A stretch of DNA of 64,000 nucleotides from Bradyrhizobium tropiciagri (lineage in GTDB: Bacteria > Pseudomonadota > Alphaproteobacteria > Rhizobiales > Xanthobacteraceae), in the NCBI RefSeq assembly GCF_001189845.1, contig NZ_LFLZ01000012.1, forward strand, positions 62,001-126,000. The letters are read 5' to 3'. This document shows, in pieces, positions 54,641-63,755 of this stretch (within the stretch, counting starts at the first letter, position 1; each line of letters begins with the position of its first letter). The notes beneath the pieces were generated by a model, which saw only the letters and a list, made by a program, of their open reading frames with translations, made no database searches and was not told the origin of the DNA. Position numbers and translations under genes: made by a program.

Positions 54641-54878
54641 TTGCCGGGGCGTTTCAACGCGGTCCGTAGGCAACCGCGCCATCCGCGGCGGACCGAAGAC
54701 TTCTGGGTGTGGTTTGGGGGAGGCCTTGGACGCAATTCATGGGTTGGAACCTACCACAGTCAGGAGCGGCCCGGTCGCGTTCCGTAAGCACGCGCCGGGC
54801 CTGACCAGACCGCAGGGTTCAGTGGTGCCCGCTCCTCAATCGAGTAGAGCTAAATTTTAACGGCCTTTTACCCAATGC

Positions 54879-55646
54879 CTAGCTTCCGAGGGCTGGCTCG
54901 CGCGACCCGCCTCTTGCCGCGATCGTCCCGATCTCCCTGAGGTTCGACGCCAGCCGATCCTGAACCTCTTCGGTCGTCATGCCCCAAACTCCAGCAAGGC
55001 CTGAAACGACTAATGGGATATCTGACGGTGTAAAAGGACGGCTGCCAATTTGCACGAAAGGACCATCGCTTTCAGTAAGAACGCGGTCACGCGGCAGCGC
55101 CGCCAATATGGCTCGTCCACGTTCAGAGCGGGTCATAGGCAATCCGACGGAAAACCAGCACCCTTGATCTGCTGCGCGCCGCATCTGAGAGGCGGAGCCA
55201 GTAAACCAATGAAGGACTGGAATCCCAGCATCGGGCTGCCGTGCAAGGCTTTCAAGGAGGGGCTCGACGGCAGCTCGGCTGTGGAGTGATAGCACCCGTC
55301 CGCCAGCTCTGGCTGACATAGAGAGCACGCTTTCGAAAACACGCTTCTGCACTGCAGAATGCATTTTGAATTCAGCACTTCCATCTAGACCTACTTCGCC
55401 GACGTAATCCGTTTCCGGCAAGAGGGCCTCGAATAGCGCCAACTCGCGATGCCGTTCGTGAGCGACCTGCGGATGCAGTCCGAGCGCAGTACGAATTCGG
55501 GAAGCTCCTTTAGCCAGACGCAATGTGTTTCGCCAGGCCTTTGGAGTTGTTGTGACAGATAGGACGTATGCGCGGCACAGCGAGGTCTGGCGAGTGACTT
55601 CGACTGGGTCAGGATAGAGGTCGAGGTGACAATGAAAATCGATCAA
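54879..55646 (-). CDS. qatD: QatD, TatD-like nuclease of the Qat defence system
   Basis: A 255-residue TatD-family metal-dependent hydrolase. Metal ligands are visible in IDFHCHLDLY, the GEVGLDG strand, LSLHSR, LHWFTG and LTESDGPF. I set the start at the TTG at 55646 because it overlaps the qatC stop (TTGA), as in coupled operons; a longer frame would overlap qatC by 70 bp. It is the last gene of qatABCD. In Escherichia Qat systems this protein is required with A-C for phage resistance. Confidence 0.9.
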   Translation of the reverse strand: MIDFHCHLDLYPDPVEVTRQTSLCRAYVLSVTTTPKAWRNTLRLAKGASRIRTALGLHPQVAHERHRELALFEALLPETDYVGEVGLDGSAEFKMHSAVQKRVFESVLSMSARAGGRVLSLHSRAAVEPLLESLARQPDAGIPVLHWFTGSASQMRRAADQGCWFSVGLPMTRSERGRAILAALPRDRVLTESDGPFVQIGSRPFTPSDIPLVVSGLAGVWGMTTEEVQDRLASNLREIGTIAARGGSREPALGS

Positions 55647-56953
55647 GGGAAGCCACTCGCGCGCAGAAAGTTGCCAAGCTCGCTGATACCACGCGTGAAT
55701 ACGTCGACGCACGCGAAACGTTCTTGCTCGTCTTCAGGCAGTGGTCCTGCTTGTATGACCCAAGGTTCCATTCGGGCGGTGCGCGAACGAGAGACTGCAG
55801 TCAAAACAGAGATGAGGTCGTCACGAATCTGCGGATCGTTTGCGATCTTCTCAAGATCTGGCTCGCGATAGTCCGTGTCATCAGCAATTGCGGCCGCGTG
55901 AAACGCAGCTCGACGGATCAGGCACGGTACGCAGTGACCACACTGCTTATTCTTCCGCTTCCATTTTCCGCATGAGACCGTGCCGGCAGCCGCTAGTGCG
56001 AAGTCAGCCGTCGTTGTTGCATGCCGTGCCATTATTTCTCCCTTCGTCTGATGCCGCAGCGGATTGCTGATGACGACGGGAAGACCGACCCCTTCCATGA
56101 TGCGCTGGATCGCATTCAGAAAGAATGGGTGGGTAGTTCTCGTACTATGCGACCCGATGCGGCGTGGTGTCAAAGGGGGATTTAGTGCGATGTGTCCGTT
56201 TTCAGGAACAATCAGGTCGACGCGCGATAGTCCTCTGAATTCGGCGATGGCCGTAGCTGTCAGCGCTCCATAGGTCAGAAAATTGAGGCTTCTGGTGCGC
56301 ATACTAATCTCGGTTGCACCACTCCAAGTCGGATGCGCGTTCGCTGCGAACCGGGGACACGAAGTCGGCAGGAAGGTTGCGACATTGGCTTGGTATTTCC
56401 GATCGCCCCTGTAGGCGTGGCTAACAAGCATTGGGCGACGGCCTTCGGAGAGCAGGTCGAGAACTCCAACGTAGCTGTCGAGGCCACCAGAAAAAAGGCA
56501 GGCGCATTCTGCCTTCGAAAGGTCGATAAAGATCCTTCGACGATCTCGAATGGCCTTGCTGGGAGGACGAGGACCACCGCGCTTGAACCGTAGGCTCCAG
56601 TGGTCTCCGCTCAAGAAATTGAGAGCGTGTTCGAGCATTGAACGTACGGCGTTCCATGGCCTGGGGTCGATCAGGGGAATTGTCAGCTCTAGGCGTCGGC
56701 ACCACCTATCATCGGCATCGCTTCGGAGCACGAACGTGTCAGCGGCGGTTACCGCAAGACCGATGGTCAGGAAGTCGAACGCGTTGCTCCTGATTCCAAG
56801 TTTCAGTCGACTAATCGGATCGAGCAACATTGAGCCGATACGCGCGACCTTGGGCGGCATAGCTCCTTTCCCGTACAGGATGACGTGAACGTCTGAGGCT
56901 TTACGAGTAGCCGGCAGACCCGATGCGTCGGCATGGCAGATCACCTTCGTCAT
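55643..56953 (-). CDS. qatC: QatC, QueC-like nucleoside-modifying enzyme of the Qat system
   Basis: A 436-residue protein with a PP-loop ATPase motif (CLFSGGLDSYVGVLDLL) and a QueC-type zinc site near the C-terminus (CGKWKRKNKQCGHCVPC). The start at 56953 overlaps the qatB stop (ATGA). QueC makes 7-cyano-7-deazaguanine; in Qat the homologue is larger and its substrate is unresolved. Confidence 0.92.
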   Translation of the reverse strand: MTKVICHADASGLPATRKASDVHVILYGKGAMPPKVARIGSMLLDPISRLKLGIRSNAFDFLTIGLAVTAADTFVLRSDADDRWCRRLELTIPLIDPRPWNAVRSMLEHALNFLSGDHWSLRFKRGGPRPPSKAIRDRRRIFIDLSKAECACLFSGGLDSYVGVLDLLSEGRRPMLVSHAYRGDRKYQANVATFLPTSCPRFAANAHPTWSGATEISMRTRSLNFLTYGALTATAIAEFRGLSRVDLIVPENGHIALNPPLTPRRIGSHSTRTTHPFFLNAIQRIMEGVGLPVVISNPLRHQTKGEIMARHATTTADFALAAAGTVSCGKWKRKNKQCGHCVPCLIRRAAFHAAAIADDTDYREPDLEKIANDPQIRDDLISVLTAVSRSRTARMEPWVIQAGPLPEDEQERFACVDVFTRGISELGNFLRASGFP

Positions 56954-57714
56954 TCGAAAGTCTCCCATTCCCGCCAAACTTCCTGCATAGCATTGAGCTG
57001 CGCGCGCTCGACATCTACCTTCGACATCCTTCCGACGCCGTTTGCCAGTTTTGGACCTAATTGCCGATCCATCGCGATTTTGATCAGATCGAAAAGTTCA
57101 TTCTCTGCTTCAATGGTCCGAGCTTCGGACGGGGACCTATTCCAAGCCGACCCGGCATCTTCCGTCACTTGATGAAAGAGAATACGTGCGAGATAATCGA
57201 CAAGGACTTCTACGATTTGATCCGCGGATAAGGCGCTCGGGTCGAAGATCTCTTCGTCCACTAATACTTCGGTCATCGCCTCATTGATCGCAACAGCAAC
57301 CCGGTCTGCATCAATGCCCTCGGGCGCCAAAGCCCGTGCAATCTCCTGAACTGCGAGCGTTAGAGGGCGTCCGACAAGCCTCGAGAGGTCCACTCCAACC
57401 GAGGCAGAGCCAGTTCCCCCGCCCTGCATCTCGCCGAGGAGCGCAAACAGATTACCGCCGGACGAGTAAGCGGGACCGAAGCGTCTCGGACCAACGCGAG
57501 CGCCACCAGTTGCTGTCCTAGCGTATCGGCCTAGCGCAGACTTTAGAAATGAGCCTTTTCCAATTCCTCTGGTATGGTGGCCAAACGCGATCCGAAAGGG
57601 CTGAAACCGATTAGGTTCCGGCGTTGGTACTGGCGCGCCAGGCGTGGCATCAGTACCGGCTGGAATGAGTGGTGACTTCCCACCAGCTCCCGCACTAGAC
57701 GAAGAGGTACCCAC
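56950..57714 (-). CDS. qatB: QatB of the Qat defence system
   Basis: A 254-residue protein with a Ser/Pro-rich N-terminus (MGTSSSSAGAGGKSPLIP). A basic patch follows (GHHTRGIGKGSFLKSALGRYARTATGG) and then a helical domain (LTLAVQEIARALAPEGIDADRVAVAINEAM). It matches QatB in length, start and place between qatA and qatC. It begins with GTG one base after the qatA stop. Biochemical function unknown. Confidence 0.88.
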   Translation of the reverse strand: MGTSSSSAGAGGKSPLIPAGTDATPGAPVPTPEPNRFQPFRIAFGHHTRGIGKGSFLKSALGRYARTATGGARVGPRRFGPAYSSGGNLFALLGEMQGGGTGSASVGVDLSRLVGRPLTLAVQEIARALAPEGIDADRVAVAINEAMTEVLVDEEIFDPSALSADQIVEVLVDYLARILFHQVTEDAGSAWNRSPSEARTIEAENELFDLIKIAMDRQLGPKLANGVGRMSKVDVERAQLNAMQEVWREWETFE

Positions 57715-57715
57715 G

Positions 57716-59479
57716 TTAAGCCTCTTTCGCTTTGCCGCTCATCATCGTCATCCATCGTGGTGGCTTCTCGCCGAGCGAACTCACAAACGACGCGAGCATC
57801 TTGCCGGCGTCCTCGTTCGCTCTCGCCAGCAGCACAGCACCGCGGAAGTCGTCCCGAGGACGCGACCACTCCGGATTCAACCTCATGCGCCTGATGAGAG
57901 CTTCCATAACGGCCCGCTCTTCGGTCGCGATAGATTCGATGGCAGTTTTGGCGGTCGGAGATGCTTCAGTTCGAACTTGTCGCAACACGTCGATTGCCCT
58001 CAGCGCGGCCTCTGACATTTTCGCGGCAGTCGCACGGAGCGGGACAGTTTCGCGCGCCAGATAAACAGCAGGCCTCAAGTCCACTTCGCTTAGCGTTGGT
58101 TCAAGCGCGGCCCAATCGCGGACGAAGTCAATGTGCTTCAAGATTTCCGGAGGGCATCCTTCGGTCACCTGATCGCCATCGATACGTCCGGATTCAAGAG
58201 TGGCAAGAAAGTCAGGTTTTCCTGCAGAGGCGTTGATTGCGGTGTGCAAAGCATCAACAGCCTTTGCATCGGTGCATCGCTCAAAGAGTGCCAACTTGGC
58301 GATGACGGATTCATCGAGCTCCATCTTTCGCTTTCGAGCGACCGACGCCCGCATGCGAACGACGTTCAGCATCCGTTTAATGATACGGGGATTGCCGTTG
58401 ACGTTAGCGGAATACGCGAGAAGAGGAGCCATTCGGTCGGCGAGATCGAGCGCCGAGCGGAGCGTCGTCGGATCGTCCGGCTTGAGGATGGAGAGCACGT
58501 CATCGACACCAAATTTGGCATCTGGCTTCCAAGCTTGTCGCAGTTGATCAACGAGAAAAGCTCGGAGCTGCTCCAGCCTATCGCCTTTCGCTCCGGAGGC
58601 CTCAGCAAACAACAGCAGCATGTAGGCTCTGACGTCCTGGACGCCGAGCTTTGGGACCCTGATCGGCACCTGGATCAACTTATCGAGGTAGTCCTCGACC
58701 AGACGAAGCGATGGGTTCTTGAAATGCGTGGCGACGGCATGACGGACCATGTCCTCGTCTGCCGCGATAACGAAGGCAGTGCGTGGCAAGAAGAGGAAGA
58801 GACGTATGGCCTCTAGCGTGTGAATGGTATTCGGAGGCGTGCAGCGATCGATATTGTCGATCAAGACGACTAGGGTCTTGCCGAGACCCGACAGGACCTC
58901 GCCGAACTCCTGCCTAAAGGCTACGATCTCTTCGGGTGGACTTTTCTTAGTCTCTGGAGTGATCAAGCCTTCTGACTTGATCTTTGCATCTTTAGCACCT
59001 TCTTCGATAGCTTTGACGTCCTCTTCGTTGGCATCACCGGACAGAATGTCCCCGAGTCCTTCGACTCCCTTGCGGATCAAACCGAACGTCGGGACGCCCC
59101 AAAAAGCGGCTGCACCTTCAGCGGCATACCCGAGAACCCGGAGTTTGTTGGTGCGCTTGAATAGGCTCCGTGCCTTTTCGCGCAAGCCCTCGGGAGCTTC
59201 ATCGAGCAACGCTTTTGCGATCACGGACATGAGCGCAGCCCGTGCGTCATCGTAATCTTGGTGTAACCAGGCATCAAACTCGACGAAGAGGAATTTATCC
59301 TTGTGCTGGGACAGCTCCCCCCTCATGAGGTTGAGCACAGTGGATTTTCCCGTACCCCAAGTGCCGAAAATTCCGAGGGAGAGAGGAAGCAAGCGCTCAG
59401 TCCCCACCATTTCGGCGGCGAGTTCAGCGACCTCGGAAAAATTCAAGTAGTCAACCTTGGCGTCTGCGTCAGCCCACAT
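57716..59479 (-). CDS. qatA: QatA, KAP-family P-loop NTPase of the Qat system
   Basis: A 587-residue KAP NTPase. Walker A is FGTWGTGKSTVLNLM (about 40-52) and Walker B is KTLVVLIDNIDRC. A hydrophobic stretch lies between the motifs (VLGYAAEGAAAFWGVPTFGLI), as in many KAP ATPases that approach membranes. It is the first gene of the operon, with its start 257 bp from the divergent HTH gene. It probably senses or powers the defence response. Confidence 0.92.
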   Translation of the reverse strand: MWADADAKVDYLNFSEVAELAAEMVGTERLLPLSLGIFGTWGTGKSTVLNLMRGELSQHKDKFLFVEFDAWLHQDYDDARAALMSVIAKALLDEAPEGLREKARSLFKRTNKLRVLGYAAEGAAAFWGVPTFGLIRKGVEGLGDILSGDANEEDVKAIEEGAKDAKIKSEGLITPETKKSPPEEIVAFRQEFGEVLSGLGKTLVVLIDNIDRCTPPNTIHTLEAIRLFLFLPRTAFVIAADEDMVRHAVATHFKNPSLRLVEDYLDKLIQVPIRVPKLGVQDVRAYMLLLFAEASGAKGDRLEQLRAFLVDQLRQAWKPDAKFGVDDVLSILKPDDPTTLRSALDLADRMAPLLAYSANVNGNPRIIKRMLNVVRMRASVARKRKMELDESVIAKLALFERCTDAKAVDALHTAINASAGKPDFLATLESGRIDGDQVTEGCPPEILKHIDFVRDWAALEPTLSEVDLRPAVYLARETVPLRATAAKMSEAALRAIDVLRQVRTEASPTAKTAIESIATEERAVMEALIRRMRLNPEWSRPRDDFRGAVLLARANEDAGKMLASFVSSLGEKPPRWMTMMSGKAKEA

Positions 59480-59735
59480 AGTCCCCTCGATGGGGACGAT
59501 GTTCTTGATCGGACCTGGTTCATTGATCCGCCGCCTGGTGCCCCCTTTGGAACGAAATTAGTAGCCCAAGAGAGACCCGGCAATCATCGGTTGTGTCGCC
59601 TAGAACCAAAGTCTTGTTCAAAGCCGGATCTGTTCACGCGAGGGTCCGAAGGACCACTAAAAGATCGCACTCTTCCTTGAAATTACTTATTTAGTGTAAT
59701 ATAATAAATCAATGTATTACATTTTTGGAGCAACA

Positions 59736-60668
59736 ATGATCACCCCTTCCCAATGCCGGGCTGCGCGAGCTCTCCTTGGTTGGTCCCAGGAAGAACTAGA
59801 GACAGCCGCGAGAGTGTCGAAGAAGACGATTGCCGACTTTGAGCGCGATCAACGCAATCAGCAGGCGCGAACCATTGATGCAATCGAAGTAGCCCTGAAC
59901 TCGGCCGGCATCATTTTCATCCCGCAGAACGGCGGCGGCGAAGGTGTACGAAAGCGAGGAGCAATGCCTCGTCTTTTTCGACGCGATGACGTTGAGCATC
60001 GCGAATGGGTCGCCTTTGCGTTCGACTACAAACAGCAACGCTTTACCGGCTTCGTGAGCTATCAGGCGTTGGTAGGCATTGCGCTGTCCAACATCGCGCC
60101 GATCGCAGCCTTTGACCGGGACGTGGCGCGAATCCTGATAGCCGCAGCCGACAAGGTGGATAAATCTGACTTCGACCCCGAGGGTCGTGTGCTCTTAACT
60201 CGCAACGATCTGCCGCCGATAGAGTTCGACCCGAATGTCGCTCGAAAGACGATCGGCAGAACGAGGCTTCATCTTATCGGACGTCGGAGGTTCACGGCGG
60301 TTACCGGCGCGGTAGTGGATCCTATCGACTATAACGGCTTTCGCGTTCGGTTCGGTGACGGTAGCACCAAGACATACCTTAAGCTCCGCGCGGGCGACGG
60401 GGATCATGACGCTTTAGATGTTAGCGCCGAGATCGTTGCGGGCTTTTTCATTGTCAGCGAGCGCAACGACTGCCCCTTCTCGGTTGGAGACCGAGTCCGA
60501 CTGATCCGCGGGCAACAGAGGCCGGAGATTAGTGCTGGCGACATCGGTACCGTCTGTGAGGTCGAGGACTATCCCATTATGATGGGTCCAGCACCTCGCA
60601 TCCGGGTTGGATTTGGAAGTCACATCACAGCGTGGGAAACCCCGACGCAGTTTGAGATGGCAATTTAG
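59736..60668 (+). CDS. XRE-family HTH protein with a C-terminal regulatory domain
   Basis: A 310-residue protein. The HTH is near the N-terminus (SQCRAARALLGWSQEELETAARVSKKTIADFERD). The rest includes a DUF1488-like patch (YQALVGIALSNIAPIAAFDRDVARILIAAADK) and an SH3-like tail (FSVGDRVRLIRGQQRPEISAGDIGTVCEVEDYP). GGAG lies five bases before the ATG at 59736. Divergent from qatABCD, so it is a candidate regulator of the defence operon; binding was not tested. Confidence 0.8.
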   Translation: MITPSQCRAARALLGWSQEELETAARVSKKTIADFERDQRNQQARTIDAIEVALNSAGIIFIPQNGGGEGVRKRGAMPRLFRRDDVEHREWVAFAFDYKQQRFTGFVSYQALVGIALSNIAPIAAFDRDVARILIAAADKVDKSDFDPEGRVLLTRNDLPPIEFDPNVARKTIGRTRLHLIGRRRFTAVTGAVVDPIDYNGFRVRFGDGSTKTYLKLRAGDGDHDALDVSAEIVAGFFIVSERNDCPFSVGDRVRLIRGQQRPEISAGDIGTVCEVEDYPIMMGPAPRIRVGFGSHITAWETPTQFEMAI

Positions 60669-61152
60669 TCGCGAGGCTCGCAAACTCATAGTTGGGTCGA
60701 GCTACCTAGCCGCTACCGCTCAGGGGAAGCGCGTCGAATGCTGCTTGCCGTTGTAGTCGGCGATCGGAGTATCGACGCCCAGTAGGTAACCGCTCCTGCC
60801 CATGAGCGCGTCATTCACCTCAACGGACTCCGAGGAGACACGAGCACAGCTATCCAGCTCGGATTGACTCAAACTGGACTCCAAGGGAACCATTACCCCT
60901 GGGCTGAACATCAAAACCATCTTGCGGCCAGACCGAGACCAAACGGAAACGACAGATCTAGCCAGGGTCTTTAGCGGATGCGTACTACTCGGCAACGCTA
61001 GGGGCCATAAGCCACGGCCGTTGCGCGATCCTGGAGGGATCGCTCGTACAGCGCAAATTGTACAACACGACGAGTGCAGCTTGGTGATTCGAGGAAGTTG
61101 GCCCGGCCAACCCGACTCTGGCCATAACGCTTGCGCCGGGTTGCCTGGATCA
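60669..61152. other. Mostly non-coding stretch after the XRE gene
   Basis: About 484 bp without a well-supported gene. A weak minus-strand frame (60720-60920, 66 codons, MVLMFSPGVMVPLESSL…YNGKQHSTRFP) has no ribosome site and is left unassigned. Confidence 0.4.
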
Positions 61153-61419
61153 TCATGTTGTCTTTGCAGCTTCCTCCGCAGCCCAGGCGGCGACCTTCGC
61201 GATAAGCTTCCAAACGGATGTGTTGCGTTCATGCCGAAGAACATGTCCGTCGCGAGTCCAAGGCGGTGTTCCTGCGATTGGGTTCTGTGCTTCAGTGACA
61301 CGTATCGCATAGTCGCTTACCTCCGATAGGTCACTGATGTTTGCGATATTCGCGATAGCAATCGCGCGAGCGCGCGCCTGGTCGCCGCCTGGCCAGACTT
61401 CAATTTTTACGTGTAGCAT
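61153..61419 (-). CDS. Small conserved hypothetical protein
   Basis: An 88-residue protein (MLHVKIEVWPGGDQARARAIAIANIANISDLSEVSDY…). GGAGG sits six bases before the ATG at 61419, a better start than the ATG at 61494 that overlaps the upstream stop. The short beta-rich N-terminus and C-terminal helix (VWKLIAKVAAWAAEEAAK) recur in proteins of phage or defence regions, from memory. Last gene of a three-gene minus-strand run. Confidence 0.7.
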   Translation of the reverse strand: MLHVKIEVWPGGDQARARAIAIANIANISDLSEVSDYAIRVTEAQNPIAGTPPWTRDGHVLRHERNTSVWKLIAKVAAWAAEEAAKTT

Positions 61420-61490
61420 TTGAGCCTCCGAAAGAAGTGCATGCTGCGTAGATTGGTTCGCATCTTTGTTTTTTTTGCCATAACGTCTGA

Positions 61491-62120
61491 TCAATGACTC
61501 AGCCCGCCATGGTGGCGCTCACTCTGCGAAAGCAGCTCCTCAACGGAAATCTCGAGACCATCGGGGGGCACGTCGGCGAAGCAGTCGCACTCGCGATCGT
61601 ATTGCCGGCATGATAGAATCTGGCGTTCTCCTCCTATCATTCCATGCACAACGCGAACGGCGGCGGCCTTACGTTTCCACGGCGCAGGCTTGCCCTTGCC
61701 GTGCCCGGTGCAGGCGGTGATAAGCCAACCCGCGCAGGTGTAGAGCCGTCCCTCGAATCCGCAGGATTCGCAGGTCTGTGCGGATTCAACATATGCACAT
61801 TCTATCGCGCGTTCGACGGCAGTCCTGGTACACCCAGATAATGCACCTTCCCAAAAGATGTTGAGAACGCCGTACCTTTGCTTGATCAGAGTTACCTTGA
61901 GTACGTTGGTTGCATTTTCCTTGAGGGCAGCTCTAATTTCGCTGCAGGCTTGCTCTATCAAATGCCTCCATCCCTCTCCGCATTCTGGCAAGCCGCGCGG
62001 CGGGTCGAATAGTTCAGGATACGCCCGAGCGATGTCGGCTCTCCAATCGTCACGCCCTCCGTTTTCCAGATTCGGGTCGATCGCCGTGCAACGTATCGGG
62101 AGCCGCGACTCATCTTTCAT
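61491..62120 (-). CDS. Hypothetical protein with Cys-pair zinc-finger-like motifs
   Basis: A 209-residue protein. The central region has CESCGFEGRLYTCAGWLITACTGHGKGKP, a CxxC…C…C pattern that may bind zinc, and an N-terminal helical block (EGWRHLIEQACSEIRAALKENA). The ATG at 62120 overlaps the end of the metallophosphoesterase gene by 11 bp, so the two are co-translated. No family recognised. Confidence 0.65.
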   Translation of the reverse strand: MKDESRLPIRCTAIDPNLENGGRDDWRADIARAYPELFDPPRGLPECGEGWRHLIEQACSEIRAALKENATNVLKVTLIKQRYGVLNIFWEGALSGCTRTAVERAIECAYVESAQTCESCGFEGRLYTCAGWLITACTGHGKGKPAPWKRKAAAVRVVHGMIGGERQILSCRQYDRECDCFADVPPDGLEISVEELLSQSERHHGGLSH

Positions 62121-62952
62121 TCTCAATCTCGATCACCAAGTTTGGGTTGAAGTTTCCGCCTTCGACAGGATTGCAGATCACGCGAGTTCGACCGAACTGA
62201 TTGTCGAAGGGGGCGTGGACATGCCCGCATATCCAGACGTCCGGCTGGATATGTTCTGCTAACGTCGGAAGGATATCCGATGCGTAGAAGGCGGGGGCCC
62301 ACCAAGGAGCGATGTTTCGATAGGCATCAACGCACTGACCCAGCGGCGGGTGATGCGTTACAACGACCGTCGGACCGTCGTGCGATGCAACGAGCTCGTC
62401 AAGCAGAACCGCCTTTTCACGCGCATGCTCCGCGACCGCATCGTACGGGGTCCATGCTCCTCGTTCGGTTGTTATCGCTCCATACTCACGGGGACGACTC
62501 CTCATGTGACTAGCCAGCGCCCGAGCGCGCGCCGGCCACTCGATATCGTTTGCGCCCTCCATCCAGCGACCGGCTAGTGCCCAATCACTCCAGAGCGTCA
62601 GTCCGATGAACCGCACTTGCTCGATCTCATGAACAGGATGGTCTGCGCTCAAGATAGTGACGATCTCGCTGTGCGCTTGCGCGTTATGACGATCTGCCTC
62701 CTGGCGCATGATTCTGAGGACATCGGAAACAGTGCGTCGGTCGGTAGCGACGCTATAAACGTCGTGGTTCCCTGGAACGATGATCGCAGGTTTGCCGCGC
62801 GCAAGTTCAACGATGCTCCGAACCGCCTTCTCAGGTTGCCCTTCCCAAACGTCGCCGGCGCAGATCAACAAGTCGAAGGATTCGTTGAGGGGCGGTAGTT
62901 CCCGTAACCCACGCCGTTCGAGGTGGATGTCTGAAATCGCGAGTACGTCCAT
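62110..62952 (-). CDS. Calcineurin-like metallophosphoesterase
   Basis: A 280-residue phosphoesterase. All metal motifs are present: ISDIHLE, CAGDVWEG, VPGNHDVYS, VVTHHPPLG and ICGHVHAPFD. It starts at 62952 (MDVLAISDIHLERRG). It leads a three-gene operon and is divergent from the CI-like repressor. The partners are unknown proteins, so the substrate (nucleotide, nucleic acid or phosphoprotein) cannot be named. Confidence 0.9.
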   Translation of the reverse strand: MDVLAISDIHLERRGLRELPPLNESFDLLICAGDVWEGQPEKAVRSIVELARGKPAIIVPGNHDVYSVATDRRTVSDVLRIMRQEADRHNAQAHSEIVTILSADHPVHEIEQVRFIGLTLWSDWALAGRWMEGANDIEWPARARALASHMRSRPREYGAITTERGAWTPYDAVAEHAREKAVLLDELVASHDGPTVVVTHHPPLGQCVDAYRNIAPWWAPAFYASDILPTLAEHIQPDVWICGHVHAPFDNQFGRTRVICNPVEGGNFNPNLVIEIENER

Positions 62953-63034
62953 GGCGGGACTCCGGCTGGGAACAAGCTTGACGGCGTCGCGCGCAGATGA
63001 AGGATTCCCACGCGTCCTCAAGAATCAGTGTCAG

Positions 63035-63045
63035 TTATACTTGAC
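63035..63045 (+). promoter_or_regulatory. Possible operator at the CI-like gene start
   Basis: TTATACTTGAC just before the ATG, within a quasi-palindrome ATAC-TTGAC-GTAT. Its exact inverse complement GTCAAGTATAA recurs inside the gene at 63281-63291. Suggestive of autoregulation; could be chance. Confidence 0.35.
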
Positions 63046-63047
63046 GT

Positions 63048-63755
63048 ATGGTCGCAAACTCGACGCGCGTCAAATCCTCTTACCGCAGCGAGCAGATGCC
63101 GCCTCGTACTCAACAGAAGCAATTCGACGCAAGGCAAGCTGAGGAAATCGGCGAGCGTGTTCGAGTTGTTATAGGAAATCAGACGATTACGGGCTTCGCC
63201 GAGCAGCTTGGTGTTTCTCGGCAGTGGCTTTACGACATCCTGAATGGCCGAGTGTCTCGCGAAGCTTCTGTTGCGACATTGTCAAGTATAAGCGACACTC
63301 TAGGTTATAGCCTGGAGTGGCTTGTGACGGGGAAAGGGATGCCCAATGATCAATGGCAGGAGAGGACGACGCTCGTTGGACGCATCGCGCCCCAATCGGA
63401 CGCGGAGGGCAAAATTAGTTTCGCCAGAATCGAGGGCGAGTTGGCCTTAGTGCCGGTCTATCTCTTGAGCGGCTTCAAGGCCGATATTGCCCAATTGGGT
63501 GTTCTCGCAGGAGACCGCGTCGATCTTGGCCCAATAATTGGCCGCTCGGACGAAATTCTTGTGGATTTGAAAGACCATAAGCTGGTCGATAAGGGTTTAT
63601 TCCTCGCGCAGGTTGGGGACAGGCTGCTTGCATGTCGAGCGATCGAAGCCCGCTCCGTGTGGCTCTTGAGTCCAACCGAACAAATAAGTTCAGAGACACT
63701 GATTGAGGACCATCGAGTTCTGGGTCGCATTCGGCTCGTATGGAAAAGGGTTTAG
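63048..63755 (+). CDS. CI-like repressor with HTH and S24-like C-terminal domain
   Basis: A 235-residue protein. The HTH spans about 35-90 (ITGFAEQLGVSRQWLYDILNGRVSREASVATLSSISDTLG). The C-terminal half (about 145-235) resembles LexA/CI peptidase-type domains (VPVYLLSGFKADIAQLGVLAGDRVDLG, GLFLAQVGDRLLACRAIE), though no obvious Ser-Lys cleavage pair is clear. An alternative start is Met17 (63096). A likely control protein for the neighbouring mobile or defence genes. Confidence 0.82.
   Translation: MVANSTRVKSSYRSEQMPPRTQQKQFDARQAEEIGERVRVVIGNQTITGFAEQLGVSRQWLYDILNGRVSREASVATLSSISDTLGYSLEWLVTGKGMPNDQWQERTTLVGRIAPQSDAEGKISFARIEGELALVPVYLLSGFKADIAQLGVLAGDRVDLGPIIGRSDEILVDLKDHKLVDKGLFLAQVGDRLLACRAIEARSVWLLSPTEQISSETLIEDHRVLGRIRLVWKRV

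Noticed and set aside
60720..60920. 66-codon minus-strand frame
   Set aside because: No ribosome site and no recognisable family; left as unassigned.
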